A stretch of 64,000 nt of DNA, taken from contig JAIOJX010000031.1 in the NCBI GenBank assembly GCA_022376925.1, positions 142,804,854 through 142,868,853 on the forward strand. Direction: 5' to 3'. Positions 1 through 12,556 of this stretch are shown here, in pieces; positions within the stretch are counted from its first letter, which is position 1; each line of letters begins with the position of its first letter. A program made the translations under genes and the position numbers. Below the pieces are notes generated by a model that did no database searches, was not told the DNA's origin, and saw nothing but the letters and a program-made list of their open reading frames with translations. The stretch is from Tragulus kanchil (Eukaryota > Chordata > Mammalia > Artiodactyla > Tragulidae).

Positions 1-168
1 TGGAGGTGCCAGGGAAGAAGTCACTTTCTTAAAGCATTTCCTTCCTTGGTCCACAGCCTCTTCGTCTGTAAAGCCAGCAAGGGCAGGTCAGCTCCTTCTC
101 ATGTCACAGCTCCCTGAACTATTCCCATTATGTCCACATTTCTTTCTCTGATTTTCTCTTCTTCCTCT

Positions 169-490
169 TCAATTTTTTTTTTTTTTTTTGGGGGGGGGGT
201 AAGGGCGGGTTGGGGAGGGAGAGGGGTGGGCGGGCCACTTCCACTGGTCTTTCATTTGTCTAGTTTCATCCATCTTTGTTCTTTGGTCCATGTGGGCCTC
301 CCATCGCCGTGGCCTCTGTTGTCGCAGAGCACCGGCTCTGGGCGCATGCGCTCCAGAGCTCCGGCTGGGTAATTGGACACATCGCTCCAGCCGCTCTGCG
401 GCACGTGGGATCTTCCCAGGCCAGGGATGGAACCAGCGCCCCTTGCAGTGCAAGGCGGTGTCCTTACCCACTGGACCACCAGGGAAGCCC
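169..490 (-). mobile_element. CHR-type tRNA-Glu-derived SINE, antisense
   Basis: The right end carries the reverse complement of a SINE head (CCACTGGACCACCAGGGAAG), derived from tRNA-Glu, and the left end is a long T-run, i.e. the poly(A) tail read on the opposite strand. Matching flanks (cctcttcaattttt on the left, cctcttccattttt on the right) look like a slightly diverged target-site duplication. The same family recurs at 19226, 20295, 35238 and 38437. The short ORFs across it are by-products of the repeat. Confidence 0.85.
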
Positions 491-1207
491 CCTCTTCCAT
501 TTTTAATGACTACATTTCACCTCAGGAGATAATCTAGGAAAGCTGCCTTATCTGAAAGCCAGCTGATTAGCAACTTCTAATTTCCCTTTGCTGTGGAAGG
601 TCACATATTTACAGATGGCAGCCATTAGGACCTGAGCATCTTGGGACGGTTAGTCTGTCTCTACCACACTCCTTATCCAGGCTGTGGTCCCTCTGTGCTG
701 AGTGGTGTGTCCTGTGGATGCCATTACTATGGGATGTTAACAGATGATACGTAAGAGTGAGTCTCCTCTTATCAAATATATTTTAAAGAACAGTTCTAAA
801 CCAAAGAAGGTTTTCTTAACTGTGGAATTCAGAATTTGTGATGTGTCAGTCCACACAGTGACTTTCCAAGAGAATATTCCTAAATGGATTTGACATGGAA
901 TTCTCAATGTGGCCCCTAAATATGGATCCTTTGTGGAACTTTTAGGATAAAATCTACAACACTGTCATTTTTTTCTTTTAATATATGACTCTCTTTGCTA
1001 ATATTGTGTTAAATGCCTGCATCACTATTTGTAAGTAAGAATGGTTTATAGTTTTCCAGCATCATTTTTATTTGATTTTGGTAATTTTTCCAAGAATTAG
1101 GAAGCTACGCCATTTCCCCCAATCCTAGCATTACTTGCATAATTTAAATGTTAGTTGCCCTCCCCCAATTTAAAAGAGTGCCCTATAAAATCATTCACCC
1201 TAGGTAT
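491..1207. other. Non-coding sequence, no feature recognised
   Basis: AT-rich, without a long ORF, a repeat I can name or a regulatory motif I can defend. Confidence 0.5.
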
Positions 1208-1732
1208 CCTTTATTTTTTATTTATTCTTTTATACTAGAAATTTTAAAATTACTTTGTTAGAGAAGTTTTAGGCTTTGGGGAAAATTAAGTGGACAGTTC
1301 ACAGAAATTGAGAAGTACATAGGACGCCAACTCCCAAACCCACCCACCCAGAGATTCCCAAATTATTCACATAATGCATTAGTATAGTACATCTGTTATA
1401 GTTTCAGAGCCCATGTTGATGCATTACTGTTATTCACTATAGTCCATAGTTTGTATTAGGGATCAGTCTTGTGTACTCAATAGTTTTTGACAGTGTACAG
1501 TGACATGTATCCACCATTTCAGCACCGCACAGAATAATTTCTCTGCACTAAAAATTCTCTATGCTTCGTCTATTCATCCTCCCTCCCTTCCCCTAAGCCC
1601 CTGGCAAACACTGATCCTTTAACTGTCTCACAGTTTTACCTTTTCTAGAATGTCATCTAGCTAGAATCCTAAGAGTAGATAACTTTTGCAGACTGACCTC
1701 TTTCATTTAGCAATATGTACATAAGGCTGTGG

Positions 1733-1829
1733 GTAGCCACTCCCTTCTCGAGGGGATCTTGAGATTGAACCTGGCTATCCCGCACTGCAGGCAGATTCTC
1801 TACTGCCGGGGCCACCAGAGAAGCCCACA
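1733..1829 (-). mobile_element. Bov-tA SINE fragment, antisense
   Basis: The segment ends in ccaccagagaagccc, a diverged reverse complement of the tRNA-Glu head, preceded by the gcaggcagattct block typical of Bov-tA. Only the head part is present, inserted in the old L1. Confidence 0.6.
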
Positions 1830-1886
1830 TAAAGTTGCTGCAAGTCACAGTGTGGCTTAATGGCTCATCTCTTTTGCTTGCTGAAT

Positions 1887-4052
1887 AACACTGCACTGTC
1901 TGCGTCTGCCACCCTTGGGTTTATTCATTCACATATTGAAGGACATCTTGGTTACTTCCATGTTTTGACAATTATGAATAAAGCTGTATAAACATTCATG
2001 TGGACATAAATTTTCAATTCATTTGAGTAAATTCCAAGTAATGTCATCATGTGGTAAGAGTATTTTTAGTTCTATAAGAAGCTGCCAAACTAACTTCTAA
2101 AGTGGATGTGCCATTCTGCATTCCCCCAGGAATGAATGAGAATTCCTGTTGCTCCATATGTTTGGCAGAAATTTGGTGTTGTCAGTGTTTTGGATTTTTA
2201 CCTATCCTGACAGGTGTGCAGTAGTATTGTGTTTTAATTTGCAGTTCTGTAGTGAAAGGTGATGTCGAGCATCTTTGTCTGTTTGCCATTTGTATGTCTC
2301 TTTCATGAGGTGTCTCCCTACAGCCCATTTTTTTTTAAACTGAGATGTTCTCTTATTGTTAATTTTTAAAAGCTCTTTGCATACTTTGGATACCAGTCAC
2401 TTATCAGGTATGTTTTACAAATATCTTCTTACATTCTGTGGTTTATCTTTAATTTCTTAACCATGTCTTTCACAGGCAGAATATTTTAATTTTAATGAAG
2501 TTCAACTTGCCTTTTTCTCTTTCTTTCATGGACTGTGATTTTTGTGTTAGTTGCTCAGTAGTGTTCAACTCTTTGCGACCCCATGTTATAGCCTGCCAGA
2601 CTCCTCTATGTCCATGGGATTCTCCAGGCAAAAGTATTGGAGTGGGTTGCCGTTCCTTTGTCTAGGGAATCTTCCTGACCCAGGGATTGAACCCAGGCTT
2701 TGCAGGCAGATTCTTTACCACTGAGACACCAACATATTTTTTCTGTGTACTTAAAAAAATGTCATTACTAAGCCCAAGATTACCTAGGTACTCCTTTCTG
2801 TTATTCCCTCAGATGTCTAATCACTTCGCTGTTTTCATTAGAATCATGTAACTTTTTGAACTAACTATTTTGATCTATTTTAAACTAATGTGTATGCGAA
2901 AGGCATAAGGTCTGTGTATAGAGTCATGTTTATGTTTGTGGAGGCCTGACTGTCTCAGCATCATTTGCTAACACTGCACTGTCTGCGTCTGCCACCCTTG
3001 GGTTTATTCATTCACATATTGAAGGACATCTTGGTTACTTCCATGTTTTGACAATTATGAATAAAGCTGTATAAACATTCATGTGGACATAAATTTTCAA
3101 TTCATTTGAGTAAATTCCAAGTAATGTCATCATGTGGTAAGAGTATTTTTAGTTCTATAAGAAGCTGCCAAACTAACTTCTAAAGTGGATGTGCCATTCT
3201 GCATTCCCCCAGGAATGAATGAGAATTCCTGTTGCTCCATATGTTTGGCAGAAATTTGGTGTTGTCAGTGTTTTGGATTTTTACCTATCCTGACAGGTGT
3301 GCAGTAGTATTGTGTTTTAATTTGCAGTTCTGTAGTGAAAGGTGATGTCGAGCATCTTTGTCTGTTTGCCATTTGTATGTCTCTTTCATGAGGTGTCTCC
3401 CTACAGCCCATTTTTTTTTAAACTGAGATGTTCTCTTATTGTTAATTTTTAAAAGCTCTTTGCATACTTTGGATACCAGTCACTTATCAGGTATGTTTTA
3501 CAAATATCTTCTTACATTCTGTGGTTTATCTTTAATTTCTTAACCATGTCTTTCACAGGCAGAATATTTTAATTTTAATGAAGTTCAACTTGCCTTTTTC
3601 TCTTTCTTTCATGGACTGTGATTTTTGTGTTAGTTGCTCAGTAGTGTTCAACTCTTTGCGACCCCATGTTATAGCCTGCCAGACTCCTCTATGTCCATGG
3701 GATTCTCCAGGCAAAAGTATTGGAGTGGGTTGCCGTTCCTTTGTCTAGGGAATCTTCCTGACCCAGGGATTGAACCCAGGCTTTGCAGGCAGATTCTTTA
3801 CCACTGAGACACCAACATATTTTTTCTGTGTACTTAAAAAAATGTCATTACTAAGCCCAAGATTACCTAGGTACTCCTTTCTGTTATTCCCTCAGATGTC
3901 TAATCACTTCGCTGTTTTCATTAGAATCATGTAACTTTTTGAACTAACTATTTTGATCTATTTTAAACTAATGTGTATGCGAAAGGCATAAGGTCTGTGT
4001 ATAGAGTCATGTTTATGTTTGTGGAGGCCTGACTGTCTCGGCATCATTTGCT
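1887..4052. repeat. Direct duplication 1 (1887-2969 / 2970-4052, period 1083)
   Basis: The two copies abut exactly. I see one internal difference (A at 2957, G at 4040). The repeated block contains old-L1 sequence and a Bov-tA SINE and has no terminal structure of its own. Most likely an untrimmed assembly overlap. Confidence 0.9.
2548..2736 (-). mobile_element. Bov-tA SINE, antisense (repeated at 3631-3819 and partly at 4845-4943)
   Basis: Characteristic Bov-tA core on the minus strand: a tgctcagtagtgttcaactc block, the ccatgggattctccaggca block and the tgcaggcagattctttacca tRNA-side block. It appears 2.5 times only because duplications 1 and 2 overlap; it is a single insertion in the underlying sequence. 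Confidence 0.85.
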
Positions 4053-5945
4053 GAAAATACTACCCTTCCTCCATTAAACTGCCTTTGCTCCTTTGTCAAA
4101 AGATCAGCTGAATATATCGGTGTGGGTCTATCTCTGAGCACTGTATTCTGTTCTACCGATGTATTTGTCTTTTTTTCTTTCACCAATATCTCACTGTCTT
4201 GATTACTATAGCTGTAGAGTAAACCTTGAAGTCAAGTAGTGAAATCTTCCAATTTTGTTCTTCACCTTCAATACTGTATTGGGTTTTCTGAGTCTTTCCC
4301 TTTCCATATTTATCTTAAAATCTCTTGATATCCACAAAATTACTTGCTGGGATTTTTTTGAACTTTTTATTTTGTATGGTGATATAGTCAATTAACAATG
4401 TTATGATGGTTTCCGGTGAACAACAAAAGGACTCAGCCATACATATACATGTATCCATTCTCCCCCAAACTTCCTTCCTATCCAGGCTGCCACATAGCAC
4501 TGAGCAGAGTTCCGTGCATTACATACTAGGTTCTTGTTGGTTATCCATTTTCATTTTGATTGAGATTCCATTGAAATTTAGATCAATTTTGGAAGAACTG
4601 ACACTTTGGAAATATTGAGTCTTCCTGACCATGTACATAAAGTCTCTCCACTTTATTAGATTTGTGTTCATTTCTTCCAGCTGAGTTTTCCTGTTTCCTT
4701 TATGTGTATCTTACACATTCTCTCTCCTACCCATATCTCTCTCATGCGTGCTAATATAAATGGCACTGTTTTGTTTTCAAATTCCAAGTGTTCAATGCTG
4801 GTATATGAGAAAGCAATCTTTTCCTACCCATATTCGTTATGTTATGGAGTGGGTTGCCGTTCCTTTGTCTAGGGAATCTTCCTGACCCAGGGATTGAACC
4901 CAGGCTTTGCAGGCAGATTCTTTACCACTGAGACACCAACATATTTTTTCTGTGTACTTAAAAAAATGTCATTACTAAGCCCAAGATTACCTAGGTACTC
5001 CTTTCTGTTATTCCCTCAGATGTCTAATCACTTCGCTGTTTTCATTAGAATCATGTAACTTTTTGAACTAACTATTTTGATCTATTTTAAACTAATGTGT
5101 ATGCGAAAGGCATAAGGTCTGTGTATAGAGTCATGTTTATGTTTGTGGAGGCCTGACTGTCTCGGCATCATTTGCTGAAAATACTACCCTTCCTCCATTA
5201 AACTGCCTTTGCTCCTTTGTCAAAAGATCAGCTGAATATATCGGTGTGGGTCTATCTCTGAGCACTGTATTCTGTTCTACCGATGTATTTGTCTTTTTTT
5301 CTTTCACCAATATCTCACTGTCTTGATTACTATAGCTGTAGAGTAAACCTTGAAGTCAAGTAGTGAAATCTTCCAATTTTGTTCTTCACCTTCAATACTG
5401 TATTGGGTTTTCTGAGTCTTTCCCTTTCCATATTTATCTTAAAATCTCTTGATATCCACAAAATTACTTGCTGGGATTTTTTTGAACTTTTTATTTTGTA
5501 TGGTGATATAGTCAATTAACAATGTTATGATGGTTTCCGGTGAACAACAAAAGGACTCAGCCATACATATACATGTATCCATTCTCCCCCAAACTTCCTT
5601 CCTATCCAGGCTGCCACATAGCACTGAGCAGAGTTCCGTGCATTACATACTAGGTTCTTGTTGGTTATCCATTTTCATTTTGATTGAGATTCCATTGAAA
5701 TTTAGATCAATTTTGGAAGAACTGACACTTTGGAAATATTGAGTCTTCCTGACCATGTACATAAAGTCTCTCCACTTTATTAGATTTGTGTTCATTTCTT
5801 CCAGCTGAGTTTTCCTGTTTCCTTTATGTGTATCTTACACATTCTCTCTCCCTACCCATATCTCTCTCATGCGTGCTAATATAAATGGCACTGTTTTTTT
5901 GTTTTCAAATTCCAAGTGTTCAATGCTGGTATATGAGAAAGCAAT
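3721..5945. repeat. Direct duplication 2 (3721-4817 / 4845-5945, period about 1124)
   Basis: Copies differ by homopolymer length: cc versus ccc near 4729/5850 and four versus seven T near 4770/5895. A 27-bp filler (4818-4844) sits at the junction. The first copy overlaps the second copy of duplication 1 by about 330 bp, so 3721-4052 is present three times in total. Confidence 0.9.
4365..4555 (-). mobile_element. Nested L1-3'-end-like repeat fragment (also 5489-5679)
   Basis: A block interrupting the old L1, with the pattern 'atatagtcaattaacaatg ... actcagccatacatata ... ttcttgttggttatccattt'. It resembles a widespread cetartiodactyl L1 3'-end segment. Sequence on both sides continues as ordinary antisense L1 ORF2. 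Family assignment is from memory of the pattern and is tentative. Confidence 0.45.
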
Positions 5946-7984
5946 TGACTTTTGTACAGTAACTTTGTATTCTGCAACCTTGCTGTATTTGCTTAATAGT
6001 TTCTGGAGGTTTTCTTTGGTTTCCTCTTTGGAATTCTCCACAAAGACAATCATAACACCTGTGAACAAACATGGCTTTACTCCTTCCTTCTCAACCTATA
6101 TACACTTTTATTTCCTTTTCTTGTCTCATTGTATTATCCAGGACTTCCTGTACTATCCTGAGTAAGAGTGGTGAGAATGGGCATCACTGCCTTGTTCCTG
6201 ACCTTAGTAGGAAACATCTAGCTTCTCATCACTAAGTATGATTTTAGCTGTAGGTCTTTCACAGATGTTCTTTCTCAAGTTGAGGATGTTTCCCTCTATT
6301 CCTAGCTTGTTGAGAGTGTTTTGTTTGTGTGTGTGTACATTTTATACAATGGTGGATTTGATTTGCTAATATTTTGGTATTTTCTTAAGGATTTTTAAAC
6401 ACAGAAATATCCACAATGAGCTACATAATTTTCTGAATTATTTATAAATCTGGGTTTCAGTTTCCCTGAGATGCCTACATTTTAGAAGTTGTTTTATTAT
6501 GGCCATATAATCAATATTTACAAATATTTCAGTCCTAATATAAGAATGCTCACTTGCCATAGGTCAAAAAACTACATATATGTACTAAGTACGTTAATAG
6601 TGTCCATCTCTTAGTTAGCATTCTCTTTACTTTCCCTTCATTAAAGACCCCATTCTCTTCACTTTCTAGAAGCATCTTTTAGAGACTCTTGGAAGGTCCA
6701 AACCCAGGGCATACAGACACAAGATGAGCCATATCATATTTGCAATGTTCCTCTTGGTTCCATTTCTCAGAAAGAAAAAGTCTGAAAGTTCTGATGGCCA
6801 CAGGCAGTAGTCTGTCAGAGAATTTCCTGGTTAAGTGCTCACTGCATAAATAAGTTGTTGAACATTAAAATCATTTTTTCCCTACCCATATCTCTCCACT
6901 TTATTAGATTTGTGTTCATTTCTTCCAGCTGAGTTTTCCTGTTTCCTTTATGTGTATCTTACACATTCTCTCTCCTACCCATATCTCTCTCATGCGTGCT
7001 AATATAAATGGCACTGTTTTTTTGTTTTCAAATTCCAAGTGTTCAATGCTGGTATATGAGAAAGCAATTGACTTTTGTACAGTAACTTTGTATTCTGCAA
7101 CCTTGCTGTATTTGCTTAATAGTTTCTGGAGGTTTTCTTTGGTTTCCTCTTTGGAATTCTCCACAAAGACAATCATAACACCTGTGAACAAACATGGCTT
7201 TACTCCTTCCTTCTCAACCTATATACACTTTTATTTCCTTTTCTTGTCTCATTGTATTATCCAGGACTTCCTGTACTATCCTGAGTAAGAGTGGTGAGAA
7301 TGGGCATCACTGCCTTGTTCCTGACCTTAGTAGGAAACATCTAGCTTCTCATCACTAAGTATGATTTTAGCTGTAGGTCTTTCACAGATGTTCTTTCTCA
7401 AGTTGAGGATTTTTCCCCTCTATTCCTAGCTTGTTGAGAGTGTTTTGTTTGTGTGTGTGTACATTTTATACAATGGTGGATTTGATTTGCTAATATTTTG
7501 GTATTTTCTTAAGGATTTTTAAACACAGAAATATCCACAATGAGCTACATAATTTTCTGAATTATTTATAAATCTGGGTTTCAGTTTCCCTGAGATGCCT
7601 ACATTTTAGAAGTTGTTTTATTATGGCCATATAATCAATATTTACAAATATTTCAGTCCTAATATAAGAATGCTCACTTGCCATAGGTCAAAAAACTACA
7701 TATATGTACTAAGTACGTTAATAGTGTCCATCTCTTAGTTAGCATTCTCTTTACTTTCCCTTCATTAAAGACCCCATTCTCTTCACTTTCTAGAAGCATC
7801 TTTTAGAGACTCTTGGAAGGTCCAAACCCAGGGCATACAGACACAAGATGAGCCATATCATATTTGCAATGTTCCTCTTGGTTCCATTTCTCAGAAAGAA
7901 AAAAAAGTCTGAAAGTTCTGATGGCCACAGGCAGTAGTCTGTCAGAGAATTTCCTGGTTAAGTGCTCACTGCATAAATAAGTTG
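5767..7984. repeat. Direct duplication 3 (5767-6857 / 6891-7984, period about 1124)
   Basis: Differences include five versus eight A before gtctg (6775/7898) and gatgtttccc versus gatttttcccc (6286/7409). The 33-bp junction filler (6858-6890) contains a piece, ccctacccatatctct, that also occurs about 80 bp inside the repeat, so the join is scrambled. Confidence 0.9.
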
Positions 7985-8640
7985 CCAGGATACACTTAAT
8001 TTTCTGGAGGAGAATTTGATTCTCCACAAAATACAAATAGCATCAATAAAAGAAACAGACTGTTCTCATCTGTGTTTCCAAGCAATGGGATTACATCTAT
8101 CCTCTGACAAGACGCTTAAATAATGAACACCTGTCTCATCTAGATGTATCCTTTACAATACCTTTCATCAACCACCTCCTCTACAGTCGCACCTCTGTCT
8201 CTGGTGTGCTTCAAGGTCCAGTTCATTCAGACCAGGCCCCTTGGAAAAGCTTCATACCTAGTGGTTCTGCTTTCCATCTCTGACCCTTTCCATCATTCAC
8301 CCCTATAGCCTATCTTGAAAGTACTGCTCTGAGAACAGACTTCCCTTAAAATCTCCCCATAGAGTGAAGTCTTGACTTTAGGGTCAAAGTTCTTAGTCCC
8401 CAAAATTTCTTGACAACAGGGCTAACCTTTTTATCTAACCCTTTCAACCAATTCATTCCCGTTAATCCTTCTGTCTTCCTAGGCTGATAAACTCATGAAT
8501 CTATTTTCTATGTTCCTATCATTTTTTTTAAACTTTCCCATTGCGGAAAATCTTGTTTCTTAAACTGAAAATTAACAACAAACTGTTTTATATAGTTCTT
8601 AAATAACTTGTATGAAACACAACATCATATAAGCTGGGCA
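7520..8640. other. Non-coding sequence, no gene recognised (partly repeated 8984-9725)
   Basis: Mixed-composition sequence between the old L1 and the BovB element. Parts of 8160-8530 look like degraded ancient repeat, but I cannot name a family. The second copy is produced by duplication 4. Confidence 0.4.
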
Positions 8641-10065
8641 TTACTCAGTTCAGTTCAGTCACTTGGTCATGTCCTACTCTTTGTGACCTCATGGACTGAG
8701 GCAGGACAGGGTTCTCTGTCCTTCACCATCTCACACAGTTTGCTCAAAATTCATGTCCATTGAATCAGTGATGCCATCCAATCATCTCATTCTCTGTCAT
8801 CCCCTTCTCCTTCTACCTTCTATCTTTCTTAACATCAGGGTATTGTCCAATGAGTCGTCGCTTCACATTAGGTATCCAAAGTACTGGGGCTTCCACTCCA
8901 GCATCAATCCTTCCAATGAATATTCAGGGTTGATTTCCTTTAGAATTGACTGGTTTTATTTCCATGTAGTCCAAGGGCTCTCGAAAAAGTCTGAAAGTTC
9001 TGATGGCCACAGGCAGTAGTCTGTCAGAGAATTTCCTGGTTAAGTGCTCACTGCATAAATAAGTTGCCAGGATACACTTAATTTTCTGGAGGAGAATTTG
9101 ATTCTCCACAAAATACAAATAGCATCAATAAAAGAAACAGACTGTTCTCATCTGTGTTTCCAAGCAATGGGATTACATCTATCCTCTGACAAGACGCTTA
9201 AATAATGAACACCTGTCTCATCTAGATGTATCCTTTACAATACCTTTCATCAACCACCTCCTCTACAGTCGCACCTCTGTCTCTGGTGTGCTTCAAGGTC
9301 CAGTTCATTCAGACCAGGCCCCTTGGAAAAGCTTCATACCTAGTGGTTCTGCTTTCCATCTCTGACCCTTTCCATCATTCACCCCTATAGCCTATCTTGA
9401 AAGTACTGCTCTGAGAACAGACTTCCCTTAAAATCTCCCCATAGAGTGAAGTCTTGACTTTAGGGTCAAAGTTCTTAGTCCCCAAAATTTCTTGACAACA
9501 GGGCTAACCTTTTTATCTAACCCTTTCAACCAATTCATTCCCGTTAATCCTTCTGTCTTCCTAGGCTGATAAACTCATGAATCTATTTTCTATGTTCCTA
9601 TCATTTTTTTTAAACTTTCCCATTGCGGAAAATCTTGTTTCTTAAACTGAAAATTAACAACAAACTGTTTTATATAGTTCTTAAATAACTTGTATGAAAC
9701 ACAACATCATATAAGCTGGGCATTACTCAGTTCAGTTCAGTCACTTGGTCATGTCCTACTCTTTGTGACCTCATGGACTGAGGCAGGACAGGGTTCTCTG
9801 TCCTTCACCATCTCACACAGTTTGCTCAAAATTCATGTCCATTGAATCAGTGATGCCATCCAATCATCTCATTCTCTGTCATCCCCTTCTCCTTCTACCT
9901 TCTATCTTTCTTAACATCAGGGTATTGTCCAATGAGTCGTCGCTTCACATTAGGTATCCAAAGTACTGGGGCTTCCACTCCAGCATCAATCCTTCCAATG
10001 AATATTCAGGGTTGATTTCCTTTAGAATTGACTGGTTTTATTTCCATGTAGTCCAAGGGGCTCTC
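7902..10065. repeat. Direct duplication 4 (7902-8983 / 8984-10065, period about 1082)
   Basis: Copies join directly at ctctcg|aaaaagtctg. The only difference I noticed is a homopolymer at the far edge (aaggg versus aagggg at about 8977/10060). The block includes the 3' end of a BovB element, which is why that end appears twice. Confidence 0.9.
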
Positions 10066-10590
10066 AAGAGTCTTCTCCAACATCACCACGATGGTTTAAA
10101 GGCATCAATTCTTTGGTACTCAGCCTTCTTTATGGTCCAACTCTCACATCCATATATGACTACTGGGAAAACTATAGCTTTGACTGTACAGACCTTGATT
10201 GGCAAAATGATATTTCTGCTTTTTAATACACTGTCTAGGTTTGTCGTAGCTTTTCTTCCAAGGAGCAAGCGTCTTTTCATTTCATGGCTACAGTCACTGT
10301 CCACAGTGATTTTGGAGCCCAAGAAAACAAACTCTGTCACTGTTTCAATTGCTTGCCCAACTATTAGCCATGAAGTGATGGGGCCAGATGCCATGATCTC
10401 TCTTTTTTGAATGCTAAGTTTTAAACCAGGTTTTTCACTCTCCTCTTCATTAAGAGGCACATTAGTTCCTCTTCACTTTCTGCCATAAGGGTGTCATCTG
10501 AATACCTGAGGTTATTGATATTTCTCCTGGCAATCTTGACTCCAGTCTCTGCTTCATCCAGACTGGCATTTCACTTCAAAGCCTTTAAAA
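9727..10590 (-). mobile_element. BovB (RTE) retrotransposon 3' part, antisense, 5'-truncated; partial extra copy 8645-8983
   Basis: The element runs right to left, ending at about 9727 with the BovB terminal motif cagttcagttcagtcac. Its minus-strand reading at 10460-10083 gives 125 codons typical of the C-terminal region of the BovB reverse transcriptase polyprotein, with GLKLSIQK, IMASGPITSW, FVFLGSKITVDSDCSHE and VVIYGCESWTIKKAE blocks. The reading then loses frame, so the element is non-functional, and the 5' half of the ORF is absent. BovB is an RTE-clade LINE that entered ruminant genomes by horizontal transfer and mobilises Bov-tA SINEs. The 191-codon plus-strand ORF over this region is an antisense shadow. 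Confidence 0.9.
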
Positions 10591-10599
10591 GGTTTTAGA

Positions 10600-11390
10600 A
10601 ATTATAGATTGTTATGCAAATATTATTTATCATTCAGAAAATCACATTAGTAAATTGCTTTTATGAGACTTGATTCTTTTTCTCACTCAATTCATGATTT
10701 GTACTAAGACATGCTAAGTAAACACTGATTTACTTTTTTGTCATTTGTTTTTCTCCCAAATCCTGCTGGATCCTCACCTTCTGTCATACAACTCATGTGC
10801 CCAAAATGGCAAATACTGACAAGAAAATACCATACTGAAGTTACCCTTCTATTATGCATATCATTGGATAATCAGAAAAAGTTCAGACCTGTAGAGAGGC
10901 TGTGTTGGGTGTGTGTGTGCACACGTGTGCTTGTGCCCATGTTTTCAAACACTGAGCCTTGCTGCATTTGCAGCATGGACTCATCTCGGGAGCCTCCTCT
11001 GACCTTGCACAATCTCACACCACACACAAGCACCAGATGTCAGTGTTGTGCAACTTTCAGGTTGACTGAGAAGGCTGGCTGGAATTTGGTCGCTTAGAAA
11101 CAGAGTAACAGTGCTATGCAGGAACCCAAACACCCTTAGGTGCTGGATACATCATAGAGGCCCACTGCAAACAAACTGTAACTGGAGAAAGCACACAGCA
11201 CTCTTTTTAGATCCAGCTCTGAGGAAAGGGCTGGAATGAACAAGCACCAGATGGATGGCGGGACCCACAGCCCTCTTCTGACCCTGAACCAGATAGAGAC
11301 ATCTGGGAAGTTTTGGTCTGACGCCCTTGCCACAACTTTTGTGAGTGAAGGCAGAGGGACGGGGGACCAAATCACTCTGTCTGCTTAATG
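10600..11390. other. Non-coding sequence, no gene recognised
   Basis: Contains a short TG-rich patch near 10908-10930 and otherwise unremarkable sequence. The plus-strand ORF at 10738-11097 has no recognisable domain. Confidence 0.4.
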
Positions 11391-11596
11391 AACAGTGCTT
11401 TTGGCTCAGATTGTAAAGAATCCACCTGCAATCAGGACACCTGGCTTCGATCCCTGAGTCAGGAAGATTCCCTGGAGAAGGGAATGGAAAGCACTCCAGT
11501 AGTCTTGCCTGGAGAATCCCATGGGCAGAGGAGCCTGGCAGGCTAGTCCATGCGGTCAAAAAGAGTTGGGCATAACTGGGCAGCTTTCACTTCACT
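11391..11596 (+). mobile_element. Bov-tA SINE, sense
   Basis: The tRNA-Glu-like head (ttggctcagattgtaaagaa) is followed by the BovA body (ggagaagggaatgg, actccagtagtcttgcctgg, agaatcccatgggcagagg). Moderately diverged. Confidence 0.85.
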
Positions 11597-11639
11597 TCAT
11601 ATTTGTGAGCTAGGTGGTCAGACGGTCAAACTCCTAATA

Positions 11640-12115
11640 TAAACTCACGGCCTGCCATGACCTGGCCCTTGACAAGCTCTGTGGCCTCATCAGGCACCAC
11701 TCTCCTCTCCTCTCCCCTCCAGCCACTGACCTCTCTCCACTGGCTCCCTCAGGACTCAAAGGCTCTGTTTAGAATGTTCACGCCCCTCCCTTAGCTCCCA
11801 CCTCTACAGATCTCAGCTCAGATGCTCTTTATCAGGAAGGGTGGGTCTCACAAGTCAGGTGTCATCTTTATGACCTCAGAGTATCCTTTAGCTTCCTTTC
11901 ATAGGCTTATCAGAATTTGCAAATATATATTTGTCTGATTATATGATTAATGTCGATGTAGTCAACTTGAAAGTGAGAATTCATCAGACTAGAGAAAAGA
12001 GTGGCTGCTTTGCCCATTTGTATTTTCCTAGAACCTAGTGAAGCGTTTGGCATAGAGAAGGTCCTCAACATGTAAATGTTAAATGGGTGAACAAAGGAGT
12101 ATTTAAATAAGTAAA
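11640..12115 (+). mobile_element. L2-like LINE 3' fragment
   Basis: Pyrimidine-rich section followed by text resembling the L2 3' end (ctcagctcagatgctcttta, then gtattttcctagaacctagt and gcgtttggcatagagaagg). Recognised by pattern only; heavily diverged. Confidence 0.5.
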
Positions 12116-12401
12116 TTGGTGAACAAACGAACTGATTTCATCCAGTCTTCCTCTAAACAGACTTCCATGTACGAAGGAATGCATATACAGTAGGATGGAA
12201 TAGGGGAGAACAGCTCAGGTAGCTGGCAAGGTGACAGTCACTATGTTCCCAGAGCCTGAAAAGAATTCAGAAAGCCAAGAGAACTGCAGAAATGCAGTTT
12301 GTGGCTCAATTATGGTAGCAGGACTATAAAGTCCTCAAAGCCGTAACAGACTCCCGTCTAGCACTTGCAAGTATAATCAACATGTACTGACCTATCCCCT
12401 G

Positions 12402-12523
12402 GGGGAGGGTGTGGCAACCCACTCCAGTATTCTGTGGAATTCACGGACCAGAGGAGCTTGGTGGGCTACAGTCCATGGGGTTGCAAAGAGCTGGACATGA
12501 CTGAAGTTACTGAGCACGCGTGC
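12402..12523 (+). mobile_element. BovA body fragment, sense
   Basis: Carries the ggcaacccactccagtattc and ggagcttggtgggctacagt blocks of the Bov-tA body without a tRNA head. Confidence 0.75.
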
Positions 12524-12556
12524 AACCTCTGGTCCAATCAGTAAGGAAAGGAGTGT

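Larger units (their letters stand above)
1208..7520 (-). mobile_element. Old antisense L1 (L1M-like) fragment, interrupted and inflated by duplications
   Basis: Read on the minus strand, this is an ancient mammalian L1: 3' UTR material at about 1208-2545, then ORF2 sequence out to about 6395 and again to about 7520 in the duplicated copy. The clearest protein evidence is the minus-strand reading at 6068-5835 and 7191-6916, which aligns by eye with the L1 reverse transcriptase segment after the active site (MIVFVEN, then EYKVTVQKSIAF and KTVPF). The FADD catalytic box reads FTGV, so the enzyme is dead. A Bov-tA SINE (2548-2736), a Bov-tA fragment (1733-1829) and another repeat piece (about 4365-4555) lie inside it. 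Duplications 1-3 repeat parts of it two or three times; the underlying fragment is about 3 kb shorter than it appears. The subfamily is uncertain. Confidence 0.75.

Noticed and set aside
1887..4052. Direct repeats of about 1.1 kb as LTRs of an endogenous retrovirus
   Set aside because: Copies abut with no internal region, lack TG...CA ends and a primer-binding site, and each pair along the window has a different sequence.
9835..10410. 191-codon plus-strand ORF as a novel gene
   Set aside because: It is the antisense of the BovB reverse transcriptase C-terminal region.
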